Source: Streptomyces longwoodensis
Lineage (GTDB): Bacteria; Actinomycetota; Actinomycetes; Streptomycetales; Streptomycetaceae
DNA length: 64,000 nucleotides
Assembly (NCBI RefSeq): GCF_001514125.1
Contig: NZ_KQ948549.1
Coordinates: 528,705-592,704 of the forward strand
Direction of reading: 5' to 3'
The notes under the pieces were generated by a model, which had not been told where the DNA came from, searched no databases, and saw only the letters and a program-made list of their open reading frames with translations. Below are positions 56,281 to 64,000 of this stretch, piece after piece. Numbering within the stretch: the first letter of the stretch is position 1; each line of letters starts with the position of its first letter. The translations under genes were made by a program, and so were the position numbers.

Positions 56281-58182
56281 TCAGCGGAACACGTCGTCCG
56301 CGTCGTCCCAGGCGAGGACCTCCTCCGGCGGGCCCTGCCGGGGCAGTGGACGGCGGACCGCGTACATCGCGTCGATCTCGCCGGCGTAGTGCTGGACGAT
56401 CGAGTCGCGGCGCAGCTTCATCGACGGGGTCAGCAGGCCGTTGGCCTGGTCGAACGGCTGGGGCAGCACCCGGAAGACCCGGATCGACTCCGAGCGGGAC
56501 ACCGCGCTGTTGGCGGCGGCGACGGCCCGGCCCAGCTCGTCGCGCAGCGCGTTCTCCTCGCGGGCCTCGCGGCTCGGCGCGTCGCCCTGGAGCATCAGCC
56601 CTCCGCGCCAGTGCGCCAGGAAGTCCGGGTCCAGGGTGATCAGCGCGCCGACGCAGGGCCGGTTGTCGCCCACGACGACCGCCTGGTGCACCAGGGGGTG
56701 CATGCGCAGCCGCTGCTCCAGCAGGGCCGGCGAGACGCTCTTGCCGCTGCTGGTGATGATGACGTCCTTCTTGCGGCCGGTGATCGTCAGGTAGCCGTCC
56801 CCGTCCAGGTGCCCGAGGTCCCCGGTGGCCAGCCAGCCGCCGCGCAGTGCGGCCCGGGTGGCGCCGTCGTCGTTGACGTAGCCCTGGAACACCGACGGGC
56901 CGCGCACCAGGATCTCCCCGTCGTCGGCCACCCGGATCTCCGTGCCCGGCAGCGCCTGCCCGACCGTCCCGGACCGCTCCCGGCCCAGCGGCTGCATGGT
57001 GACGCCGCCGCTGGTCTCGGTGAGCCCGTAGCCGTCATGGACGTAGATGCCGATGCCCTCGTAGAACAGGGACAGGTCCCGGTGCAGCGGTGAGCCGCCG
57101 GACGTGGCGCGGTGCACCCGCCCGCCGAGCGCGGCGCGCAGCTTGCGGTACACCGTCCGCTCGAACACGGCGTGCTGCAGCCGCAGGTCGAGCCCCGGTC
57201 CCGAGCCGCGGCCCAGGCGCTGCCGCTCGACGGCGGTGGCGAAGTCCCGCGCGGTCTGCGCGGCCCGCTCGAACAGCGCGCCCCGGCCGGCCTGCTGGGC
57301 GGCGCGCAGGAAGTTCTTGTAGATCTTCTCGTAGACCGACGGCACGGCGTACAGGTAGGTCGGCCGGAACGACGCCAGCGCCGCGACCAGCGCCTCCTGG
57401 CCGAGGTCGGGCTCGTGGCCCATGAGGATGCCGCCGCGCACGCACAGCCCCTGGATCATCAGCCCGTAGACGTGCGAGAACGGCAGGAAGGCGAGGACCG
57501 ACGGCTGCTCGCCGGGCGGCGCCGCGGTGTGCCCCCAGCCCGCGAGCAGGGTGTCGCAGGGGCTCGCCAGTCCGCGGTGGCTCAGCGCACAGCCCAGGGG
57601 GCGGCCGGAGGTGCCGGAGGTGTAGGCCACCGCGGCGGTGGAGTCCGGCAGCACGATCCGGCGCAGCGAGTCCACCGTGGTGAGCGGGATGTGCTCACCG
57701 CGCCGGGCGAGCTCCTCGAGGGCGCCGGAGTCCAGCTGCCACACGTGCCGCAGCGCGGGCAGCGAGGCGCACACCGAGCCGACCGTCATCACGCTCTGCT
57801 CGTCCTCCACGACCACTCCGACGCAGCCGGAGTCGCGCAGGATGTGGGCGACCTGGTCGCGCGAGGACGTCGGGTAGATCGGCACGATCTCGGCGCCCAG
57901 GGCCCACAGGGCGTAGCTGAGCACCGTCCACTCGTACCGGGTGCGGGCCATGATGGCGACACGGTGGCCGGGCGAGATCCCCGAGGCGACGAACCCCTTG
58001 GCGAGGTCGACCACCTCGTCGCGCAGCTCGACGGCGGTCACCTCCTGCCACCCCGCCGTCCCCGGGCGCCGGCGGGCGAGGACCGGGAGCGTGGGCGTGC
58101 GGGCCGCCGTCTCGAACACGCTGTCGGCGAGACCCGCCGTCAGGGGCGGGGCGGCTGGGGGAGCCATCGCGGTGTCGCGCAT
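56281..58182 (-). CDS. Long-chain acyl-CoA ligase (AMP-dependent synthetase family)
   Basis: A 633-residue ANL-superfamily enzyme of the long-chain fatty acyl-CoA ligase type, which activates fatty acids through an acyl-AMP. Core motifs are YTSGTSGRPLG (187-197), FLPFSHVYG, DGYGLTETSGG and ATGDLGHLDGDGYL, with LLTPSMKLRR near the end (catalytic lysine kept). The usual P-loop lysine (GRPKG) is Leu196 here. The ATG at 58182 follows AGGAG. Divergent from a small membrane protein gene. Confidence 0.9.
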   Translation of the reverse strand: MRDTAMAPPAAPPLTAGLADSVFETAARTPTLPVLARRRPGTAGWQEVTAVELRDEVVDLAKGFVASGISPGHRVAIMARTRYEWTVLSYALWALGAEIVPIYPTSSRDQVAHILRDSGCVGVVVEDEQSVMTVGSVCASLPALRHVWQLDSGALEELARRGEHIPLTTVDSLRRIVLPDSTAAVAYTSGTSGRPLGCALSHRGLASPCDTLLAGWGHTAAPPGEQPSVLAFLPFSHVYGLMIQGLCVRGGILMGHEPDLGQEALVAALASFRPTYLYAVPSVYEKIYKNFLRAAQQAGRGALFERAAQTARDFATAVERQRLGRGSGPGLDLRLQHAVFERTVYRKLRAALGGRVHRATSGGSPLHRDLSLFYEGIGIYVHDGYGLTETSGGVTMQPLGRERSGTVGQALPGTEIRVADDGEILVRGPSVFQGYVNDDGATRAALRGGWLATGDLGHLDGDGYLTITGRKKDVIITSSGKSVSPALLEQRLRMHPLVHQAVVVGDNRPCVGALITLDPDFLAHWRGGLMLQGDAPSREAREENALRDELGRAVAAANSAVSRSESIRVFRVLPQPFDQANGLLTPSMKLRRDSIVQHYAGEIDAMYAVRRPLPRQGPPEEVLAWDDADDVFR

Positions 58183-58347
58183 GCGGTGCTCCTGACGGGA
58201 ACGGGGTGGCACGCGGCCGACCTGGACCGTTGTCGGCGCTGGTCGAATGTAGCCGAGGTGGGACCACTTGTGGCCGGGAACGGACAAGTAATCCGAGCGG
58301 ATGATCCGGGGGCGGTGATCCTGCCCGGATCGGGGGACTCGGACCGC

Positions 58348-58581
58348 ATGACGCACATCAACCCCGACCCCGAGCCCGAGCGCACCACCGGACTGGAACC
58401 CGGTGGCGGCGTGCCCCCGGGCGAGACCCCGCCGGCCGAGAGCAGCATGCCGGAGGCGGGCCCGCTGGAGACGCACAACCCGACCACGGGCTGGGCCAAG
58501 GGCCCGCTGGTGATCATCATCGGGCTGTGCGTGCTGGTCGCCGCGTTCTTCCTCGCCTACGCCCTCGTCCTGGCCCTCTGA
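58348..58581 (+). CDS. DUF6480 family small membrane protein
   Basis: A 77-residue protein of the DUF6480 family. A Pro/Glu-rich N-terminus (NPDPEPERTTGLEPGGG) is followed by one C-terminal transmembrane helix (LVIIIGLCVLVAAFFLAYAL, ~56-75). Function unknown. The ATG at 58348 has GGGGGAC upstream. Confidence 0.82.
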   Translation: MTHINPDPEPERTTGLEPGGGVPPGETPPAESSMPEAGPLETHNPTTGWAKGPLVIIIGLCVLVAAFFLAYALVLAL

Positions 58582-58627
58582 GCAGCCGTCGTCCGCCGCG
58601 CCGGCCGGCGGGGGGCGTGCCGCGCGC

Positions 58628-59779
58628 TCAGCCCTGGGTGCGCCGCACGCACTCGGCGACCACCTCGCGCAGGTTGCCGCCGGTGCGCTCCCACACCTCC
58701 CGCTGCACCTGGGCACCGTTGCCGTGCGCGAGCAGCTCGGCGCAGGAGGACTCCACCCGGTCGAGGTCGCCGTGGTCGGACAGTGCCTCCCCGACGTGGT
58801 CCAGCAGCGCCCGTACGACCGTCTTCACCGGGGCGCGGCGCATGGTGGCCGGGTGCAGCAGCTCGCCGGTCAGCCCGGAGCGGGCCGCCTGCCAGCCGGC
58901 GAGGCGCAGCAGGCTCACGCTGTGGTCCACCGGCTCGCGGCCGGCCCGCCACTCGCGCGCGGCCGTCTCCACGAGCCCCCGGACCAGGGCGGCGATCAGC
59001 ACGGGGGTGCCGGGCTCCAGGCAGACGTCGGACACCCGGACCTCCACCGTGGGGTAGCGCGGGGACAGCCGGGCGTCGAAGTAGATCATGCCGTCGTCGA
59101 GGATCGTGCCCGTGGCCACCATGTCGGCCACCCGGCGGTGGTAGCGCTCCGGCGTGCCGAACAGCTCGGTCGGTCCGGCCGAGGGCCACCGCTGCCAGAC
59201 CCGGCTGCGGTAGCTCTGGTAGCCGGTCTCCTTGCCCTGCCAGAACGGCGAGTTCGCGCTGAGCGCGGTCAGCACCGACAGCCAGGGCCGGATGCGGTCC
59301 ACGACCGCCACGCCCTCCTCGTCGGAGTCCACGGACACGTGGACGTGGCAGCCGCACACCATCTGCTCCCGGGTGGCGATGCCGTACTGCTCCTCCATCC
59401 ACCGGTAGCGCCGCCCCATGGCCACCGACGGCTGCACCGGCAGCGGGGACGAGGCCAGCGCGGCCACCTCGCACCCGGTCTCCCGCGCGAGCCGGGACGC
59501 CTCGGCGCGGCACCGGACGATCTCCGCCGCCAGCTCGGCCATCGAGGACTGCGGCTGGGTGGCGAACTCCAGCATCTGCTCGTGGAGTTCCTTCTCGAAG
59601 ACGTCGTCGGCGTCCCCGGCGGCCTCACCGCTGTCGCTGTCGTTGCCCTCGGTGCCGTTCTCCTCCTGGTCCCCGGCTGCCCGGGCGGCCCGGGCCAGGA
59701 CGGCGGCGGACATCGCCCTCGGATCGCCGCTGTCCGGGTCCACCAGGAGGAGCTCCTCCTCCACTCCGACGGTGCGCAC
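58628..59779 (-). CDS. GCS2-type carboxylate-amine ligase (YbdK-like)
   Basis: A 383-residue enzyme of the glutamate-cysteine ligase 2 family. It begins RTVGVEEELLLVDP, the ATP/metal-binding strand, and contains MLEFATQPQSS, GCHVHVSVDSDEEG and PTVEVRVSDVCLEP, all typical. An acidic insert (EENGTEGNDSDSGEAAGDADD region, ~39-60) is an oddity. It may form gamma-glutamyl amides or glutamylcysteine; not proven. The GTG at 59779 is used. It follows glgB by 57 bases on the same strand. Confidence 0.88.
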   Translation of the reverse strand: MRTVGVEEELLLVDPDSGDPRAMSAAVLARAARAAGDQEENGTEGNDSDSGEAAGDADDVFEKELHEQMLEFATQPQSSMAELAAEIVRCRAEASRLARETGCEVAALASSPLPVQPSVAMGRRYRWMEEQYGIATREQMVCGCHVHVSVDSDEEGVAVVDRIRPWLSVLTALSANSPFWQGKETGYQSYRSRVWQRWPSAGPTELFGTPERYHRRVADMVATGTILDDGMIYFDARLSPRYPTVEVRVSDVCLEPGTPVLIAALVRGLVETAAREWRAGREPVDHSVSLLRLAGWQAARSGLTGELLHPATMRRAPVKTVVRALLDHVGEALSDHGDLDRVESSCAELLAHGNGAQVQREVWERTGGNLREVVAECVRRTQG

Positions 59780-59836
59780 GCGTTGCAGCCTTTCTCCCGC
59801 TGGTCGTACGCACCCGCCTTCCCGCCCGGGCCGCGT

Positions 59837-62038
59837 TCACACGGCGGGCGCCAGCCACACCGTCGCCAGCGGCGGCAGGGTGAGCCGGATGCGTCCGTCC
59901 TCCGGCTTCACCGGGTCGGGGCAGGTGACGTCGCCGCCGCCGTAGCGGGCCGCGTCGGTATTCAGCACCTCCTGCCACGCGGTGACCTCGTCCCCCACGG
60001 GCAGGGCGTAGTCGTGGCGCACGACGGGCGAGAAGTTGCTGACCGCCAGCAGCGGCGCCCCGTCGGCGGCGAAGCGCAGGAAGGCGTACACGTTGTCCTC
60101 GGCGGCGTCGCAGGCCACCCAGCGGAAGCCCGCCGGGTCGGTGTCGCGCTGCCACAGGGCCGGGGTGGCCCGGTACAGCGCGTTGAGGTCGCGGACCAGG
60201 TCCCGTACGCCGCGGTGGTCGGCCTCGGCGCCGTAGGCCGGGTCGAGCAGCCACCAGTCCGGGCCGTGCGCCTCGGACCACTCGGCGCCCTGGGCGAACT
60301 CCTGCCCCATGAAAAGCAGTTGCTTGCCCGGGTGGGACCACATGAAGCCGAGGTAGGCGCGGTGGTTGGCGCGCTGCTGCCACCAGTCGCCGGGCATCTT
60401 CGACACCAGGGCCTGCTTGCCGTGGACCACCTCGTCGTGGCTGATGGGCAGCACGTAGTTCTCGCTGTACGCGTACACCATCGCGAAGGTCATCTCGTGG
60501 TGGTGGTACTTGCGGTGCACCGGCTCGTGGCTCATGTACTGGAGCGAGTCGTGCATCCAGCCCATGTTCCACTTCAGCCCGAAGCCCAGCCCGCCGCCGT
60601 CCGTCGGCCGGGTCACCCCGTCCCACGCGGTGGACTCCTCCGCGATGGTCACCACGCCCGGGTTGCGCCGGTACACCGTGGCGTTCATCTCCTGCAGGAA
60701 CGCCACCGCGTCCAGGTCCTCGCGGCCGCCGAACACGTTCGGGGACCACTGGCCGGAGTCGCGCGAGTAGTCGAGGTAGAGCATCGAGGCGACCGCGTCC
60801 ACGCGCAGCCCGTCGATGTGGAACTCCTCGCACCAGTACGTGGCGTTCGCGACCAGGAAGTTGCGCACCTCGGTGCGCCCGAAGTCGAACTCGAAGGTGC
60901 CCCAGTCCGGGTGCTCGGCCCGCCGCTCGTCCCCGGGCTCGTACAGCGGGTCCCCGTCGAAGCGGGCCAGCGCCCAGTCGTCCTTGGGGAAGTGGGCCGG
61001 CACCCAGTCCATGATCACGCCGATGCCCTCCCGGTGCAGGGCGTCGATCAGGAACTTCAGGTCGTCCGGGGAGCCCAGGCGGGCCGTCGGCGCGTAGAAG
61101 CCGGTGATCTGGTAGCCCCAGGAGCCGCTGAAGGGGTGGTGGGCGACCGGCATGAACTCCACGTGCGTGAAGCCGAGTTCCCTGACGTACGCGGGCAGCT
61201 CCTCGGCGAGTTCGCGGTACGTCAGACCGGGACGCCAGGACGGCAGGTGGACCTCGTACACGGAGAACGGGGCCTCGTGCACGGGCACCTGGCCGCGGTG
61301 CGCCAGCCAGTCGGCGTCGCCCCACTCGTAGCGCGAGACGTGCACGATCGACGCCGTGTCCGGCGGCACCTCCGCGCGCCGCGCCATCGGGTCCGCCTTG
61401 AGGAACCGGCCCCCGTGGCGGGAGGTGATCTCGAACTTGTACCGGGTGCCCTCGCCGATCCCCGGCAGGAACAGCTCCCAGACGCCGGAGGCGCCCATCG
61501 AGCGCATCGGGAACGCGGTCCCGTCCCAGCAGCAGAAGTCGCCGGTGACCCGGACCCCGCGGGCGTTGGGCGCCCACACGGTGAACCGGGTGCCGGTCAC
61601 CCCCTGGTGGGTCATCGGCTGGGCGCCGAGCGCCGTCCACAGCTGCTCGTGCCGCCCCTCGCGGACCAGGTGCAGGTCGAGCTCGCCCAGTGCGGGCAGG
61701 AAGCGGTACGGGTCGTGCGTCTCCTGCTCCGGGCCGTCGTACGCCACCCGCAGGGTGTAGGCGGGCACTGCGTCCAGCGGCAGGACGACGGAGAAGAAGC
61801 CGTCGCCCTCGGAGGCGAGCGGCACGGGCGCGCCGTCGACGACGACGCTCACCGCCCGCGCGAACGGGCGCAGCGCCCGGAAGACGACCCCGCCGGGCAC
61901 CGGGTGGGCGCCCAGCACGGCGTGCGGATCGTGGTGCTCGCCCGCCAGGAGGCGGGCACGGCCGGTCGGGTCAAGCGGCGCGGTCCGGGTCGGGACCGGG
62001 CCGGCGCCCTCGGGCGGGGACGTGTCACGCAGAGCCAC
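59837..62038 (-). CDS. glgB: 1,4-alpha-glucan branching enzyme GlgB
   Basis: A 733-residue glycogen branching enzyme that introduces alpha-1,6 branches. An N-terminal domain and CBM48 (~1-230) precede the GH13 barrel. Catalytic residues are the Asp in [14 protein letters not shown], the Glu in [10 protein letters not shown] and the Asp in [12 protein letters not shown]-terminal beta domain closes the protein. The GTG at 62038 has GAGGAGG; only 3 bases separate it from the maltokinase stop. Part of the GlgE-type alpha-glucan pathway. Confidence 0.96.
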   Translation of the reverse strand: MALRDTSPPEGAGPVPTRTAPLDPTGRARLLAGEHHDPHAVLGAHPVPGGVVFRALRPFARAVSVVVDGAPVPLASEGDGFFSVVLPLDAVPAYTLRVAYDGPEQETHDPYRFLPALGELDLHLVREGRHEQLWTALGAQPMTHQGVTGTRFTVWAPNARGVRVTGDFCCWDGTAFPMRSMGASGVWELFLPGIGEGTRYKFEITSRHGGRFLKADPMARRAEVPPDTASIVHVSRYEWGDADWLAHRGQVPVHEAPFSVYEVHLPSWRPGLTYRELAEELPAYVRELGFTHVEFMPVAHHPFSGSWGYQITGFYAPTARLGSPDDLKFLIDALHREGIGVIMDWVPAHFPKDDWALARFDGDPLYEPGDERRAEHPDWGTFEFDFGRTEVRNFLVANATYWCEEFHIDGLRVDAVASMLYLDYSRDSGQWSPNVFGGREDLDAVAFLQEMNATVYRRNPGVVTIAEESTAWDGVTRPTDGGGLGFGLKWNMGWMHDSLQYMSHEPVHRKYHHHEMTFAMVYAYSENYVLPISHDEVVHGKQALVSKMPGDWWQQRANHRAYLGFMWSHPGKQLLFMGQEFAQGAEWSEAHGPDWWLLDPAYGAEADHRGVRDLVRDLNALYRATPALWQRDTDPAGFRWVACDAAEDNVYAFLRFAADGAPLLAVSNFSPVVRHDYALPVGDEVTAWQEVLNTDAARYGGGDVTCPDPVKPEDGRIRLTLPPLATVWLAPAV

Positions 62039-62041
62039 GGG

Positions 62042-63406
62042 TCATCCTCCTCGGACGGCGAGTCGTTCGATCGCGGCCATCGGCACCGCCAGCCAGTCGG
62101 GCCGGTGCCGGGCCTCGTACAGCACTTCGTAGACCGCCCGGTCGGTCTCGTGGGCGCGCAGCAGGGCGTGCTTCTTGCGCGGGTCCCAGCCGGCCCGGGC
62201 GGCGTAGCCGGCGCAGAACGCCTCCCGGCAGCGGCGGGCCCACTCCGGGCGCCAGGGACGCCGCTGCCGGGCCGCGTAGTCGAAGGAGCGCAGCATCCCG
62301 GCGATGTCCCGCACGGGGGAGTGGGCGCTGCACCGCTCGGCCAGCGGGCGGGACGGCTCGCCCTCGAAGTCGATGACGAACCACTCGCGTCCGGCGCGCA
62401 GCACCTGTCCCAGGTGCAGGTCGCCGTGGATGCGCTGGGCGGGCGGGCCCGGGTCGCAGGAGCCGAGCGCCGCGAACGCGGTCCTCAGTCCGGGCACGTA
62501 GGGCCGCAGGGCCGCCACGTGGTGCGCGGCGGCCTCCAGCCGTTCGGTCATCGCGGCCGCCAGCGGCCCGTTCTCGCCCTCGGGGCCGAGCGGGAAGGCG
62601 GCCGCCAGCGCGAGGTGCACCTCGGCCGTGGCCCGGCCGAGGGCGTGCGCCTCGGTGGTGAAGTCGTCCCCGCGGCCGAGCGCGTCGAGCGCCAGCGTCC
62701 ACCCGTCCGAGGCGTCCGGCAGGAACGGCTGGAGCACGCCCAGCGTCGCCTCCTGCGGGTGCGTCGTGCGGAACCAGGCGACCGGCGCGGGCACCTGGGC
62801 GCAGCCCTGCCCGGCCAGCGCGACCGGCACCTCCAGGTCGGGGTTCACCCCCGCCTGGATCCGCCGGAACACCTTCAGGATGAACGCGTCCCCGTACACC
62901 AGGGAGGTGTTGGACTGCTCGGCCTCCAGCAGCCGCGGCGCGAGGCCGGCGGGCACCGGCGGCGCCTCGGGGTGCGCCTCGAACACCAGCGGGCCGAGGG
63001 CGCCCGGGTGCCGCATCCGCTCCAGCAGGAGCTGGGTGGAGCGCGGGTCCTGGAGCGCGTCGTACACCGTGTACCCGGCGAGCGGTCCCTCGGCCACGCG
63101 GCCGATCATCGCCCGCCCCAGCCGCGGCGACAGGTGTTGTTGCAGGCCCAGCAGCAGCTGGTAGCAGTCCCCGGTGGGGGCGGCCCCGACGGGCGGCGGG
63201 ACGCTCTGGTGCCCGGCCTGGATCAGCACGTGCAGACAGCCCGGGTACAGCTCCGTCATGGACAGCAGCCGCAGGTCGGTGACCGGCCGGTCCTTGCCGG
63301 CGAACCAGCGCTGACCCGGCAGCCACTCGCGCAGCAAGGCGCCCAGCGGCCCGATGGTACGGGTACCGACGGGCGTTCTCGTCATCAGCGGTGTGGTCTT
63401 CGGCAT
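62042..63406 (-). CDS. pep2: Maltokinase
   Basis: A 454-residue maltose kinase (Mak/Pep2) making maltose-1-phosphate for GlgE. The N-terminal cap (LREWLPGQRWFAGKDR) is family-typical. The catalytic loop is RIHGDLHLGQVLRA and the metal site VIDFEGEPSRP. The ATG at 63406 has AAAGGAC about 10 bases upstream; a GTG at 63412 is too close. It lies 28 bases after treS and 3 before glgB. Confidence 0.94.
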   Translation of the reverse strand: MPKTTPLMTRTPVGTRTIGPLGALLREWLPGQRWFAGKDRPVTDLRLLSMTELYPGCLHVLIQAGHQSVPPPVGAAPTGDCYQLLLGLQQHLSPRLGRAMIGRVAEGPLAGYTVYDALQDPRSTQLLLERMRHPGALGPLVFEAHPEAPPVPAGLAPRLLEAEQSNTSLVYGDAFILKVFRRIQAGVNPDLEVPVALAGQGCAQVPAPVAWFRTTHPQEATLGVLQPFLPDASDGWTLALDALGRGDDFTTEAHALGRATAEVHLALAAAFPLGPEGENGPLAAAMTERLEAAAHHVAALRPYVPGLRTAFAALGSCDPGPPAQRIHGDLHLGQVLRAGREWFVIDFEGEPSRPLAERCSAHSPVRDIAGMLRSFDYAARQRRPWRPEWARRCREAFCAGYAARAGWDPRKKHALLRAHETDRAVYEVLYEARHRPDWLAVPMAAIERLAVRGG

Positions 63407-63434
63407 GGTGACGCGTCCTTTCCCCGGCGCACGC

Positions 63435-64000
<566 letters not shown>

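Overview
The window is chromosomal DNA from a high-GC actinomycete, almost certainly a Streptomyces. Third-codon GC is extreme and GTG starts are frequent. Genes are packed with many 4-base ATGA/GTGA overlaps. The content is typical: F420-dependent LLM enzyme, large LuxR (LAL) regulator, DUF6328/DUF6098/DUF6480/DUF5133 proteins, SigB-family sigma factor, many RsbW-like ATPases and SpoIIE phosphatases, and a treS-pep2-glgB alpha-glucan operon. I see no rRNA, tRNA, CRISPR array, transposase or phage gene. From memory, the right half resembles the S. coelicolor SigM / glgB-II neighbourhood; this was not checked.

Left part (1-31.6 kb) is mixed housekeeping and accessory genes: an aldo/keto-reductase-like C-terminus (partial), DUF6328 membrane protein, F420 oxidoreductase, serine hydrolase, a membrane-anchored pseudokinase, serine/threonine dehydratase and a LAL regulator. 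Then comes a tightly coupled three-gene unit (9354-12876): a receiver fused to a thioredoxin-reductase-like flavoprotein, a cNMP-binding histidine kinase, and a UBP-type zinc finger protein. Next are a tandem universal stress protein, DUF4032 plus MBL hydrolase, AlkB divergent from TetR plus FAD dehydrogenase (with two strong palindromes between them), DUF488, secreted M1 peptidase, L,D-transpeptidase-like lipoprotein, a two-component pair, saccharopine-dehydrogenase-like enzyme divergent from TetR, an ArgP/LysG-LysE pair, an MFS exporter and a cNMP-binding protein.

Right part (32-56 kb) is a general-stress / partner-switching island. It holds an RsbW-like ATPase, a SigB-family sigma factor with DUF5133, DUF1206, a FUSC transporter, a type II NADH dehydrogenase-like flavoprotein with MarR, and a complete stressosome-like operon rsbR-rsbS-rsbT-(ATPase/phosphatase fusion)-SpoIIE phosphatase. 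Further on are another SpoIIE-like protein (one metal ligand changed), a second MarR, a STAS antagonist, an ANTAR-GAF-PAS-SpoIIE protein, a 1428-residue cytoplasmic poly-HAMP hybrid histidine kinase, a PRC-barrel protein and two more RsbW-like ATPases. Two intergenic sites fit the SigB-type promoter pattern GNNT-N15-GGGTAT, upstream of the PRC-barrel and STAS genes, suggesting feedback within this regulon.

The right end (56-64 kb) is metabolic: an acyl-CoA ligase with an altered P-loop, a small DUF6480 membrane protein, a GCS2-type carboxylate-amine ligase, and the operon treS (cut by the window end)-pep2-glgB, which makes and branches alpha-glucan through trehalose and maltose-1-phosphate. 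Together the right half looks like a module sensing osmotic, redox or envelope stress and tied to compatible-solute/glucan metabolism; that linkage is inference from gene order.
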